From NCBI RefSeq assembly GCF_001612665.1, contig NZ_BDAX01000016.1, forward strand, positions 113,457 through 177,456: a DNA stretch of 64,000 nt. Reading direction: 5' to 3'. Made by a program: the position numbers and the translations under genes. Shown in pieces: positions 46,212 to 56,207 of the stretch. Within the stretch, counting starts at the first letter, position 1. Each line of letters starts with the position of its first letter. This stretch comes from Nocardia alba NBRC 108234 (lineage in GTDB: Bacteria > Actinomycetota > Actinomycetes > Mycobacteriales > Mycobacteriaceae). The notes below the pieces were generated by a model that was not told where the DNA came from, did no database searches, and saw only the letters and a list, made by a program, of their open reading frames with translations.

Positions 46212-48197
46212 GTGGCAGATCCCGCGACGTACCGGCCGGCGCCGGGCACGATTCCCGTCGAACCCGGTGTGTACAAGTTCCGGGACGTGCACGGGCGGGT
46301 CATCTATGTGGGCAAGGCGAAGAGCCTGCGGAGCCGGTTGAATTCCTATTTCGCCGACGTGTACTCGTTGCATCCGCGGACCAAGCAGATGGTCACCACG
46401 GCGTCCGCCGTGGAGTGGACGGTGGTGTCCACCGAGGTGGAGGCACTGCAGCTCGAGTACAACTGGATCAAGGAATTCGATCCGCGATTCAATGTGCGAT
46501 ACCGCGACGACAAGACCTACCCGGTACTCGCGGTGACCCTCGACGAGGAGTATCCGCGCCTGTTCGTCTACCGGGGCGCCCGCAAGAAGGGCGTGCGTTA
46601 CTTCGGTCCGTACGCGCACGCCTGGGCGATCCGCGAGACCCTTGACCTGTTGCTGCGGGTATTCCCCGCGCGAACCTGCTCCAACGGAGTCTTCAAGCGG
46701 CACAGTCAGATCGGGCGCCCGTGCCTGCTCGGGTACATCGACAAGTGCTCCGCGCCGTGTGTGGGCCGGGTCAGCGTCGACGAGCACCGTCAGATCGTCG
46801 AGGATTTCTGCGACTTCCTGTCCGGCAAGACCGACAAGATGGTGCGCGCGCTCGAACGCCGCATGCACGAGGCCGCCGAAGACCTCGACTTCGAGAACGC
46901 CGCCCGCCTGCGCGACGACGTGGCGGCACTGCGCCGCGCCCTCGAGAAGCAGGCCGTGGTGCTCGGCACCGGCACCGACGCCGATGTGATCGCCTTCGCC
47001 ACCGACGAACTCGAAGCCGCCGTCCAGATCTTCCACGTCCGCGACGGACGCGTCCGGGGCCAGCGCGGCTGGGTCGTCGACAAATCCGGTGACGCGCTCG
47101 ACGTCGCGGAATCGAAAACCGAGATGGCCGCCCTGGTCGAACAGTTCCTCACCCAGTTCTACGGCGAGCAGGCCGCGCTGGCGGACCAGAACGGTGACGT
47201 CGCCATCGTGGTTCCCCGGGAGGTGCTGGTTCCCGAACTGCCCGCCGACGCCGAGGAGATCGGGCAGTGGCTCAGCACGATGCGCGGCTCGGCGGTCTCG
47301 CTGCGCATCCCGCAGCGCGGCGACAAGAAGGCGCTGGCCGAGACGGTGCAGCGCAACGCCGCCGAGGCGCTCGCTCAGCACAAGCTCCGCCGCGCCGGTG
47401 ACCTCACCTCGAGATCACAAGCGCTGCAAGACATTCAGGACGCACTCGAACTCGACAGCGCCCCGCTGCGGATCGAATGCGTCGATATCAGCCATGTCCA
47501 GGGCACCGACGTCGTCGCCTCGCTGGTGGTCTTCGAAGACGGCCTTGCCCGCAAGTCCGACTACCGCCACTACGCGATCAAGGAAGCCGCGGGCGACGGC
47601 CGCTCCGACGACGTCGGCAGCATCGCCGAGGTGACCCGCCGTCGCTTCGCCCGGCTGGCGCGCGATCGTGAACAAGCCGTCGAGATCGAACCCGACGAGG
47701 TCGACGAACCCGCGTCACGTCCCGGCATCGATCCGACCACCGGCCGTCCGCGCCGCTTCGCCTACCCGCCCAACCTCTACGTCGTCGACGGCGGCGCACC
47801 CCAGGTCGCGGCCGCCGCCGAGGTCCTCGACGAACTCGGCATCACCGATGTCGCGGTGATCGGCCTCGCCAAGCGTCTCGAAGAGGTGTGGGTGCCCGGC
47901 GAAGCCGACCCGGTGATCATGCCGCGCAACAGCGAAGCGCTGTTCCTGCTGCAACGCGTGCGTGACGAGGCCCACCGTTTCGCCATCACCTTCCATCGCA
48001 GCAAACGCTCGCGCCGGATGACGGCATCGGCGCTGGACTCGGTGCCGGGCCTCGGCGAGACGAGGCGGACCGCCCTGGTCACCCACTTCGGGTCGGTCGC
48101 CAGGATCAAGGACGCGACCATCGACGAAATCACCTCGGTGCCCGGAATCGGGGTCTCGACGGCGAAAGCGGTGCTCGCGGCACTCAACAGTCCGTAA
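46212..48197 (+). CDS. uvrC: Excinuclease ABC subunit C
   Basis: A 661-residue nuclease that makes both incisions in nucleotide excision repair. The GIY-YIG domain is N-terminal (EPGVYKFRDVHGRVIYVGKA). A UVR motif that binds UvrB lies near 210-240 (EAAEDLDFENAARLRDDV). The RNase H-like second nuclease domain is at about 420-590 (RIECVDISHVQGTDVVASLVVF, VVDGGAPQV). A tandem helix-hairpin-helix region closes the chain (DSVPGLGETRRTALVTHFG, SVPGIGVSTAKAVLAAL). rapZ follows after 120 bp. Confidence 0.96.
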   Translation: MADPATYRPAPGTIPVEPGVYKFRDVHGRVIYVGKAKSLRSRLNSYFADVYSLHPRTKQMVTTASAVEWTVVSTEVEALQLEYNWIKEFDPRFNVRYRDDKTYPVLAVTLDEEYPRLFVYRGARKKGVRYFGPYAHAWAIRETLDLLLRVFPARTCSNGVFKRHSQIGRPCLLGYIDKCSAPCVGRVSVDEHRQIVEDFCDFLSGKTDKMVRALERRMHEAAEDLDFENAARLRDDVAALRRALEKQAVVLGTGTDADVIAFATDELEAAVQIFHVRDGRVRGQRGWVVDKSGDALDVAESKTEMAALVEQFLTQFYGEQAALADQNGDVAIVVPREVLVPELPADAEEIGQWLSTMRGSAVSLRIPQRGDKKALAETVQRNAAEALAQHKLRRAGDLTSRSQALQDIQDALELDSAPLRIECVDISHVQGTDVVASLVVFEDGLARKSDYRHYAIKEAAGDGRSDDVGSIAEVTRRRFARLARDREQAVEIEPDEVDEPASRPGIDPTTGRPRRFAYPPNLYVVDGGAPQVAAAAEVLDELGITDVAVIGLAKRLEEVWVPGEADPVIMPRNSEALFLLQRVRDEAHRFAITFHRSKRSRRMTASALDSVPGLGETRRTALVTHFGSVARIKDATIDEITSVPGIGVSTAKAVLAALNSP

Positions 48198-48317
48198 CCG
48201 CCGAGGGCCGGTATCGCAGGACGCGAGATTGTGTGTGCCGTACGTTGTGTGTCTGCGCCCGATACCCGAACCGGTGCGGGATGATCGAAAGGCACCCAGA
48301 AACGGATCCGGTAGGAC

Positions 48318-49274
48318 ATGACACGCGTCGAATCGAATAACAATGCGGGGGCGGCACCCGGGCAATCCGGGGCAGTCACCGACACACAGCAACCAGTAGA
48401 AGTGGTCATCGTGACCGGCTTGTCCGGCGCGGGCCGCGGCACTGCCGCGCGCGTGCTGGAGGACCTGGGCTGGTACGTGACCGACAACCTACCGCCCGAG
48501 CTGATCGGGCGGATGATCGAACTCGGCGCCGCCGCCGACCCGCCGATCCGGCGACTCGCGCTGGTCATGGACGTGCGCAGCCGGTTCTTCACCGGCGAGC
48601 TCTCCGGGGTCACCGAGCAGTTGCGCGGCGCGGGCATCCGCACCAGAGTGCTGTTCCTCGAGGCCTCCGACGACGTGCTGATCCGGCGGTTCGGGTTCGC
48701 CCGCCGCCGTCATCCGCTGCAGAGTGACAGCCCCGACGGGACGCTCTCGGCCGGTCTGACCGCCGAACGAGCCAGGCTGGCCCCGGTGAAGGGGGCCGCC
48801 GACCTCGTGATCGACACCACCGAGCTCTCGATCCACCAGTTGCACCGCAAGTTGGAGGAGGCATACGGCGCGGGCGCGCCAGCCGCACTGCAACTGACCG
48901 TGCAGTCGTTCGGCTTCAAGTACGGTGTTCCCCTCGACGCCGACATGGTGTTGGACGTGCGATTCCTGCCCAACCCGCATTGGATTCCGGAACTGCGGGA
49001 ACACACCGGGCAGGAGTCGGTGGTCAGCGACTACGTGCTGTCGAGGCCGGGTGCGCGGGACTACCTGCAGACCGGCAAACACCTGGTCGACCTGACGACG
49101 ACCGGATACCGCCAAGAGGGGAAGCGATACATGACCGTGGCAGTCGGGTGCACCGGCGGCAAACATCGCAGCGTCGCTATCGCCGAGGCACTGGGTGAGC
49201 GCATCGGCGCCGATACCGGGCACGTGGCGGTGGATGTCGTGCGCGTCGTCCACCGGGATCTGGGGCGCGAATGA
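48318..49274 (+). CDS. rapZ: RapZ-like nucleotide-binding protein
   Basis: A 318-residue RapZ (YvcJ) family protein. In E. coli it is an RNA-binding adaptor for glmZ; in Gram-positives it binds nucleotides and affects competence and the cell wall. The P-loop reads TGLSGAGRGTA, with Arg in place of the usual Lys. DLGWYVTDNLPPELI and the C-terminal SFGFKYGVPLDADMVLDVRFLPNPHW and GCTGGKHRSVAIAE are diagnostic. It overlaps yvcK by 4 bp (ATGA) in the conserved rapZ-yvcK-whiA operon. Confidence 0.94.
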   Translation: MTRVESNNNAGAAPGQSGAVTDTQQPVEVVIVTGLSGAGRGTAARVLEDLGWYVTDNLPPELIGRMIELGAAADPPIRRLALVMDVRSRFFTGELSGVTEQLRGAGIRTRVLFLEASDDVLIRRFGFARRRHPLQSDSPDGTLSAGLTAERARLAPVKGAADLVIDTTELSIHQLHRKLEEAYGAGAPAALQLTVQSFGFKYGVPLDADMVLDVRFLPNPHWIPELREHTGQESVVSDYVLSRPGARDYLQTGKHLVDLTTTGYRQEGKRYMTVAVGCTGGKHRSVAIAEALGERIGADTGHVAVDVVRVVHRDLGRE

Positions 49275-50335
49275 GTGGAATCGACGCCGACCCAGCCGTC
49301 GTCGCGCTGGGCGGCGGCCACGGGCTGTACGCGACCTTGACGGCGGTGCGCAGGCTGACGAAGCGGATCACCGCCGTCGTCACCGTCGCCGACGACGGCG
49401 GATCCTCCGGCAGGCTGCGCGCCGAGCTGGGCATGCTCCCACCGGGTGATCTGCGAATGGCACTGGCGGCGCTGTCCGACGACGCCGACAGTGTGTGGAC
49501 CACGACGGTCCAGCATCGCTTCGGCGGCACGGGCGCGCTCGCCGGGCATTCGGTGGGCAATCTGATCCTGGCCGGACTCACCGACATCCTCGGTGATCCG
49601 GTGGCCGCGCTCGACGAGGTGGGCAGACTGCTGCGGATCACCGGTCGGGTGGTGCCGATGTCACCGATTCCGCTCGACATCGAGGCCGAAGTCTCGGGCC
49701 TGGAGTCGGATCCGCGGATCGGTCGGCGCGTGCGCGGCCAGGTTGCGGTGGCGACCACGCCGGGTAAGGTCCGGCGGGTGCGGCTGATTCCGTCCGATCC
49801 GCCTGCCAGTCCCGAGGCGACCTCGGCGATCGATGCCGCCGATGTCGTTGTGCTCGGACCTGGTTCGTGGTTCACCAGCGTCATTCCGCATGTCCTGGTG
49901 CCGCGTCTGCACGAGGCGCTGGTCGGTACGCGGGCGCGCAAAGTGCTCGTGCTGAATCTGGCGGCGGAGCCCGGCGAGACGGCCGGCTTTTCCGCGGAGC
50001 GTCATCTGCATGTATTGTCCCAGCACGCACCGGATTTCGCGGTCGACGAGGTACTCGTCGACTCGGCGTCGGTGCCCGAGGGGCGGCAACGGGAACATGT
50101 GGCAAGAGCTGCCGAACAGTTGCGCGCACGGGTAACGTTCTGCGATGTGGCCGAGCCGGGAACGGATCGGCATCATCCCGGAAAACTCGCCGCCGCACTG
50201 GATCAGCTGATCCGGTCGCCGCGGTCGCAACTGACTGGGCTTCGATTCGAGAGACGGCACGGTGCCTCCGATGTGCACAGTGTTCCAGATGAGCGTTCGG
50301 GGTCGGTGGGAAAGGAGCGCGTCTCGTGGCGATGA
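49271..50335 (+). CDS. yvcK: YvcK/CuvA-family protein
   Basis: A 354-residue member of the CofD/YvcK fold that binds UDP-sugars and is needed for cell wall homeostasis on some carbon sources; the mycobacterial version is CuvA. VVALGGGHGLYATL opens the Rossmann-like domain, followed by VTVADDGGSSGRLRAELG, LPPGDLRMALAAL, HSVGNLILAGL and VLGPGSWFTSVIPHVL. It overlaps rapZ by 4 bp and whiA by 10 bp. Confidence 0.95.
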   Translation: MSGIDADPAVVALGGGHGLYATLTAVRRLTKRITAVVTVADDGGSSGRLRAELGMLPPGDLRMALAALSDDADSVWTTTVQHRFGGTGALAGHSVGNLILAGLTDILGDPVAALDEVGRLLRITGRVVPMSPIPLDIEAEVSGLESDPRIGRRVRGQVAVATTPGKVRRVRLIPSDPPASPEATSAIDAADVVVLGPGSWFTSVIPHVLVPRLHEALVGTRARKVLVLNLAAEPGETAGFSAERHLHVLSQHAPDFAVDEVLVDSASVPEGRQREHVARAAEQLRARVTFCDVAEPGTDRHHPGKLAAALDQLIRSPRSQLTGLRFERRHGASDVHSVPDERSGSVGKERVSWR

Positions 50336-51309
50336 CAGCCGAGGTGAAGGACGAGCTGAGCAGGCTCGTGGTGTCGCAGGTCAGCTCGCGCAAAGCGGAA
50401 CTGTCGGCGTTGCTGCGGTTTGCGGGCGGTCTGCACATCGTTGGGGGCAGGGTGATCGTGGAAGCCGAGGTGGACATGGGTTCCATCGCCCGGCGACTGC
50501 GCAGAGAGATTTTCGAGCTGTACGGATACGGCTCCGACGTGCATGTGCTCGGTGCCGGCGGGTTGCGTAAGACCTCCCGCTACGTCGTGCGGGTGTCGAA
50601 GGAGGGCGAGGCGCTGGCGCGCCAGACCGGACTGCTCGATGTGCGCGGCCGCCCCGTGCGCGGGCTGCCCGCGCAGGTGGTCGGCGGCAGCATCGGGGAC
50701 GCCGAAGCGGCATGGCGCGGTGCGTTTCTCGCGCACGGCTCGCTCACCGAGCCCGGTCGTTCCTCCGCGCTCGAGGTGAGCTGCCCCGGTCCGGAGGCGG
50801 CATTGGCGCTGGTCGGCGCGGCGCGCAGGCTCGGCATCACCGCGAAGGCGCGCGAGGTGCGCGGCACGGATCGGGTGGTGGTTCGCGACGGTGAGGCGAT
50901 CGGCGCACTGCTCACCCGGATGGGCGCGCAGGACACGAGGCTCACCTGGGAAGAACGGCGGATGCGTCGTGAGGTGCGGGCCACCGCCAACCGGCTCGCC
51001 AACTTCGACGACGCGAACCTGCGTCGATCGGCGCGCGCGGCCGTCGCTGCGGCGGCCAGGGTGGAGCGGGCACTCGAGATCCTCGCCGACGATGTACCCG
51101 AGCATCTCGCCGCGGCGGGCAGGCTGCGGGTACAGCATCGGCAGGCATCGCTGGAGGAACTCGGTCAGCTGGCCGAACCGCCGATGACCAAAGACGCTGT
51201 CGCGGGCCGGATCCGGCGATTGCTGTCGATGGCCGATCGGCGCGCCAAGGACCTCGGCATCCCCGATACCGAGTCGGCGGTCACGGCGGAACTGCTCGAC
51301 GACGCCTGA
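50326..51309 (+). CDS. whiA: WhiA sporulation/cell-division regulator
   Basis: A 327-residue WhiA. It joins a degenerate LAGLIDADG homing-endonuclease domain (GSIGDAEAAWRGAFLAHGSLTEPGRSSALEV) with a C-terminal helix-turn-helix (LEELGQLAEPPMTKDAVAGRIRRLL). In Streptomyces WhiA activates sporulation septation genes; in non-sporulating actinobacteria its role is less clear. AAGGAG lies 8 nt before the GTG at 50326; ATG 50332 is the alternative. It is the last gene of the operon, followed by a strong terminator. Confidence 0.95.
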   Translation: MAMTAEVKDELSRLVVSQVSSRKAELSALLRFAGGLHIVGGRVIVEAEVDMGSIARRLRREIFELYGYGSDVHVLGAGGLRKTSRYVVRVSKEGEALARQTGLLDVRGRPVRGLPAQVVGGSIGDAEAAWRGAFLAHGSLTEPGRSSALEVSCPGPEAALALVGAARRLGITAKAREVRGTDRVVVRDGEAIGALLTRMGAQDTRLTWEERRMRREVRATANRLANFDDANLRRSARAAVAAAARVERALEILADDVPEHLAAAGRLRVQHRQASLEELGQLAEPPMTKDAVAGRIRRLLSMADRRAKDLGIPDTESAVTAELLDDA

Positions 51310-51350
51310 GGCGCAACCCGCACGCCGAAGATGTGGCGAATCCGACGATT

Positions 51351-51391
51351 AGGGCAGAGCGGTCCGAGATGACCGCTCTGCCCTTTATTCT
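51351..51391 (+). terminator. Intrinsic terminator after whiA
   Basis: A perfect 14-bp stem (AGGGCAGAGCGGTC / GACCGCTCTGCCCT) with a 6-nt loop is followed by TTATTCT. It lies 41 bp after whiA and before the gap promoter. Confidence 0.92.
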
Positions 51392-51441
51392 ATGGGCTCC
51401 ACAGGCCTGAGGCCGGGGAGCTCACAACTCACAGGTGGCTG

Positions 51442-51469
51442 TTGTGAAGGCTGGCGCGGCTACTACTGT
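51442..51469 (+). promoter_or_regulatory. Candidate promoter of gap-pgk-tpiA
   Basis: TTGTGA (51442-51447) and TACTGT (51464-51469) are spaced by 16 bp, about 45 bp before the gap start. Both match actinobacterial housekeeping elements moderately. Confidence 0.5.
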
Positions 51470-51514
51470 GGGTACCGTCGGAATGAATCCGCTTGAAAGC
51501 TGAGGAGCGATAAC

Positions 51515-52531
<1,017 letters not shown>

Positions 52532-52536
52532 CCGCG

Positions 52537-53751
52537 ATGACAGTTCAGACACTGCAGGATCTGCTGACCGAGGGCGTCGAGGGCCGGGGCGTGCTCGTGC
52601 GCTCCGACCTCAACGTTCCCCTCGACGACAACGGCCGGATCACCGACCCGGGCCGCATCATCGCCTCGGTGCCCACCATCGCGGCACTGGTCGAGGCCGG
52701 TGCCAAGGTGGTCGTGATGGCGCACCTGGGCCGCCCCAAGGGCGAGCCCGACGCGAAGTTCTCCCTCGCCCCCGTGGCGGCGAAGCTGGCCGAGCTGCTG
52801 GGCCGCAATGTGCAGCTGGCCGGTGACGTGGTGGGCTACGACGCGCTCTCGCGCTCGGAGGGCCTCACCGACGGCGACGTGTTGCTGCTGGAGAACGTGC
52901 GCTTCGATCCGCGCGAGACCAGCAAGGACGATTCGGACCGGGCCAAACTGGCCGCGGCGTTCGTCGAGCTGGTCGGTGACGACGGTGCGTTCGTCTCCGA
53001 CGGGTTCGGCGTGGTGCACCGCAAGCAGGCGTCGGTCTACGACGTGGCCCAGCAGCTCCCGCATTACGCGGGCACGCTGGTCGCGGCCGAGGTCGAGGTG
53101 CTGGCGAAGCTCACCCAGGACCCGGCCCGCCCGTACGCGGTGGTGCTCGGTGGCTCCAAGGTCTCCGACAAGCTCGCGGTGATCGAGGCGCTGGCCCCCA
53201 AGGTCGACACCCTGGTGATCGGTGGCGGCATGTGTTTCACCTTCCTTGCCGCGCAAGGACTTCCGGTCGGTGGCTCGCTGCTGCAGGCCGAGATGATCGA
53301 CACCTGCAAGGACCTGCTCGACCGCTTCGGCGACGTGCTGCACCTGCCGGTCGACATCGTGGTGGCCGACAAGTTCGCGGCCGACGCCGAGACGAGGACC
53401 GTCGCGTCGACCGAGATCCCCGACGGCTGGCTCGGCCTCGACATCGGTCCCGAGTCGGTGTCGCGGTTCGCCGCGCTGCTGACCGAGGCCGAGACGGTGT
53501 TCTGGAACGGCCCGATGGGCGTGTTCGAGTTCGAGAAGTTCGCCGCGGGTACCCGTGGCGTCGCCGAAGCCATCGTGACCGCCACCTCCAAGGGCGCGTT
53601 CACGGTCGTCGGCGGCGGCGACTCGGCTGCCGCCGTGCGTGCGCTCGGCCTGCCCGATGACGGCTTCTCGCACATCTCCACCGGTGGCGGTGCTTCCCTG
53701 GAATATCTGGAAGGCAAAGAGCTGCCCGGTATTTCGGTGCTGGAGGGCTGA
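52537..53751 (+). CDS. pgk: Phosphoglycerate kinase
   Basis: A 404-residue kinase that makes ATP from 1,3-bisphosphoglycerate. Visible are VLVRSDLNVPLDD, MAHLGRPKGEPDAKFSLAPV, ENVRFDPRETSKD, VLGGSKVSDKL and the C-terminal nucleotide site FTVVGGGDSAAAVRALG followed by HISTGGGASLEYLEG. It starts 5 bp after gap; a frame extension into gap is rejected. Confidence 0.98.
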   Translation: MTVQTLQDLLTEGVEGRGVLVRSDLNVPLDDNGRITDPGRIIASVPTIAALVEAGAKVVVMAHLGRPKGEPDAKFSLAPVAAKLAELLGRNVQLAGDVVGYDALSRSEGLTDGDVLLLENVRFDPRETSKDDSDRAKLAAAFVELVGDDGAFVSDGFGVVHRKQASVYDVAQQLPHYAGTLVAAEVEVLAKLTQDPARPYAVVLGGSKVSDKLAVIEALAPKVDTLVIGGGMCFTFLAAQGLPVGGSLLQAEMIDTCKDLLDRFGDVLHLPVDIVVADKFAADAETRTVASTEIPDGWLGLDIGPESVSRFAALLTEAETVFWNGPMGVFEFEKFAAGTRGVAEAIVTATSKGAFTVVGGGDSAAAVRALGLPDDGFSHISTGGGASLEYLEGKELPGISVLEG

Positions 53752-53754
53752 ACG

Positions 53755-54543
53755 ATGGCAGCACGTAAACCGCTCATCGCGGGCAACTGGAAGATGAACC
53801 TCAATCACCTCGAGGCCATCGCGCTGGTGCAGAAGGTGGCCTTCGCGCTGCCCGAGAAGTACTTCGCGAAGGTCGACGTGACGGTGATCGCGCCGTTCAC
53901 CGATCTGCGCAGTGTGCAGTCGATCGTCGACGGCGACAAGCTCCTGATCACCTACGGTGCCCAGGATGTCTCCGCGCACGACGCAGGCGCCTACACCGGT
54001 GAGATCAGCGGGTCCATGCTGGCGAAACTGGGCTGCACCTTCGTGGTAGTCGGGCACTCGGAGCGTCGTCAGTACCACCTCGAGGACGACGCGACCGTGC
54101 TGGCCAAGACCAAGCAGGCGCTGAAGAACGAGATCACCCCGATCGTCTGCATCGGCGAGGGTCTGGGCGTCCGCGAGGCGGGCACGCACGTCGAGTACAA
54201 CCTCGAGCAGTTGCGTGGTTCGCTCAAAGGTCTGACGGCGGAACAGATTTCGCAGGTCGTCATCGCCTACGAGCCGGTCTGGGCCATCGGTACCGGCAAG
54301 GTCGCCTCGGCGGCCGACGCCCAGGAAGTCTGCGGCGCGATCCGCGGTGAGCTGGAGAAACTGGCTTCCCCGGAGGTCGCCGCCGGTGTGCGCGTGCTCT
54401 ACGGCGGCTCGGTGAACGCCAAGAACATCGGCGAGCTGATCCGGCAGACCGATATCGACGGCGCGCTGGTCGGTGGTGCTTCGCTCAAGGGTGACGAGTT
54501 CGCCACCCTCTCGGCGATCGCCGCGGGCGGTCCGCTGCCCTGA
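53755..54543 (+). CDS. tpiA: Triosephosphate isomerase
   Basis: A 262-residue TIM barrel. The N-terminus is LIAGNWKMNLNH with the catalytic Lys. H101 lies in VVGHSERRQ, the catalytic E173 in AYEPVWAIGTGK, and the phosphate loop in VLYGGSVNAKN. It starts 3 bp after pgk and ends the glycolytic operon before a hairpin. Confidence 0.98.
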   Translation: MAARKPLIAGNWKMNLNHLEAIALVQKVAFALPEKYFAKVDVTVIAPFTDLRSVQSIVDGDKLLITYGAQDVSAHDAGAYTGEISGSMLAKLGCTFVVVGHSERRQYHLEDDATVLAKTKQALKNEITPIVCIGEGLGVREAGTHVEYNLEQLRGSLKGLTAEQISQVVIAYEPVWAIGTGKVASAADAQEVCGAIRGELEKLASPEVAAGVRVLYGGSVNAKNIGELIRQTDIDGALVGGASLKGDEFATLSAIAAGGPLP

Positions 54544-54560
54544 TCGCCGCACTCGACGCC

Positions 54561-54595
54561 GAAGGGCCGGAAACCACCAGGTTTTCCGGCCCTTC
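54561..54595. terminator. Hairpin between tpiA and the META lipoprotein gene
   Basis: GAAGGGCCGGAAA-CC pairs with GGTTTTCCGGCCCTTC with one bulged base and a 4-nt loop. Convergent genes flank it, so it may stop transcription from both sides. Confidence 0.8.
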
Positions 54596-54616
54596 GCTCG
54601 TCCGGAGCGGGCGCCG

Positions 54617-55402
54617 CTACTGCGCGCGCAGGACGAGGCCGTAGCCGTTGTCGTTGCGCAGGGTGAGGGTGTCGGCGTCGATGGTGGCGGTGGTTCGGCC
54701 GTCCAGCGCGCGCAGCACGTTCTGCTCGACCTCCATCACCTCCGGCGCGCACATCATCCTGGTGGTGGCGACGGCGAAGTTCACCGCGTCGCCGGGGCCG
54801 ACGCCCGCGGTTCCGGTGATCCGGTTGCAGCCCGCCGAGCCGTTGACGGTACCGCCGTCACCGATGACGAGATTCGGCCTCACCTCGTCGAGCGTGGTCG
54901 AGCGGATCTGCGCGTCGGGGGTGAGCATGGTGGTGACCACCCACGCGGTGCCGGTCAGTGGCTTGTCGGGGGTCACGATCTTCTTGTCGGTGAGATGGAT
55001 GGTGACGGTCTTGCCCGTCAACGTCAGTCGATCACCGTCGAGGCGCCAGGTGGGGTCGGACTCCAGGAAGTTGCTCTGCCAGGCGTCGGAGCGGCCGCGA
55101 TCGCCGGGACACGCCATCAGGGTGCCCGCCAGCGGCGAAGTGTGCAGGATGTGGTTGCTCAGGTCGACGGTGCCGCCCGCGGAGTTGCAGCCGGAATTCG
55201 CCGAGATCCGGCCGTCGGTGAAGCGCAGCGTCATCGGGCCACCGCCGGGGATCTTGTCACCGACGACCTCGGTGGAGATATAGGTATGGCCCATCGGCGA
55301 GGCAGTCTCGTCCGCCGGTTCGTTCTCGGTCGATCCGCACCCGGTCGCCGCCAGACCGACCAGGGCGAGCAGAGCGGCCAGGGGGCGAGGTGATATCCGC
55401 AT
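54617..55402 (-). CDS. Lipoprotein with two META-type domains
   Basis: A 261-residue lipoprotein. The signal ends in LAATGC (Cys at about 22). Two repeats of the META/HslJ-type barrel follow: the first around MTLRFTDGRISANSGCNSAGGTVDL, the second around LTGTAWVVTTML and LVIGDGGTVNGSAGCNRITG. Each has the SGCN or AGCN motif of the family. Members are linked to heat or antibiotic stress and the envelope, without a known reaction. I chose the ATG at 55402, which places the signal peptide at the start. MmpS lies upstream on the same strand. Confidence 0.85.
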   Translation of the reverse strand: MRISPRPLAALLALVGLAATGCGSTENEPADETASPMGHTYISTEVVGDKIPGGGPMTLRFTDGRISANSGCNSAGGTVDLSNHILHTSPLAGTLMACPGDRGRSDAWQSNFLESDPTWRLDGDRLTLTGKTVTIHLTDKKIVTPDKPLTGTAWVVTTMLTPDAQIRSTTLDEVRPNLVIGDGGTVNGSAGCNRITGTAGVGPGDAVNFAVATTRMMCAPEVMEVEQNVLRALDGRTTATIDADTLTLRNDNGYGLVLRAQ

Positions 55403-55472
55403 GGAGCCGATGGTACGGACTGCCCCGAATACCGCTCGGCGGTATTCGGGGCGGGTCGCGATCCGGCGGGAC

Positions 55473-55982
55473 CTAGCCCGCGTCGCCGGTGCAGCTGGCG
55501 GTGGCGAGCTGACCGGTGGCCTCATCCTGCGCGATCACCTTGCCGCCGACGGTGATCTTGCAGGAGACCGTGCCGCCGTCGATGCCCGACATCACGCTCA
55601 GTGACACGAATTTCACCAGCCCCGTGACCGCCACATCCTTGGACCACGGCAACGCGACATCGGACTCGGTGACCACGTCCATGCTGCCGTCGGTGTGGAT
55701 GACGGTGCCGGTCCCGGTTCCACCGGCCTGGTAGGAGACGGTGACCTCCCGGCTCACCTCGTTCTCGATCTCATTGGCGACGGTGCCGACGAGCGCGACA
55801 CAGCCGCCGACGACCAGCAGCAGGACCACCAGCACCCCACCGAGTACCCACGGCCACACCTTCTTCTTGCGAGGCGGCGGCGGGTAACCGCCCTGGGGCG
55901 GGTAGCCACCGGCGGGCTGCTGGCCGTAGGGCGGCGGTTGCTGGCCGTAAGGCTGCTGTGGGTAGCCGGGTGGGACAGTCAT
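55473..55982 (-). CDS. MmpS-like membrane protein with Pro/Gln/Tyr-rich N-terminus
   Basis: A 169-residue protein. Residues 1-38 are a PGYPQQPYGQQ-type low-complexity tail. A basic RKKK precedes one membrane helix (about 43-68, VWPWVLGGVLVVLLLVVGGCVALVG), and the outer domain has VTVSYQAGGTGTGTVIHTDG, DVALPWSKDVAV and TVSCKITVGGKVIAQDEATG. This domain pattern is that of MmpS transport accessory proteins. They normally pair with MmpL exporters for siderophores or lipids; no mmpL is here. GGAGG lies 8 nt before the ATG. Confidence 0.78.
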   Translation of the reverse strand: MTVPPGYPQQPYGQQPPPYGQQPAGGYPPQGGYPPPPRKKKVWPWVLGGVLVVLLLVVGGCVALVGTVANEIENEVSREVTVSYQAGGTGTGTVIHTDGSMDVVTESDVALPWSKDVAVTGLVKFVSLSVMSGIDGGTVSCKITVGGKVIAQDEATGQLATASCTGDAG

Positions 55983-56195
55983 ACGTTTTCCTCCGTGTCG
56001 TACAGGGCCCGCCGAACGAAAACGCCGAGCACTGTACTGATCGCTCGACAGCGCGCGGAAGGTAACACCGCATCGAACATTCGTTCTTCTATTGTCTTGC
56101 ACCACAGTGTTTCCGCAGGTGTCTCGGAGTCCGTCGGTGCCGGCGGCGCGGTGTCCGGGCAGGAGTGTGGGCCGGGGATCGTCGGTCGCCGGGGA

Positions 56196-56201
56196 TATGC
56201 T
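56196..56201 (+). promoter_or_regulatory. -10 element of the MFS gene
   Basis: TATGCT ends 6 nt before the GTG at 56208. There is no Shine-Dalgarno, so a leaderless transcript is likely. Confidence 0.5.
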
Positions 56202-56207
56202 CGACCG

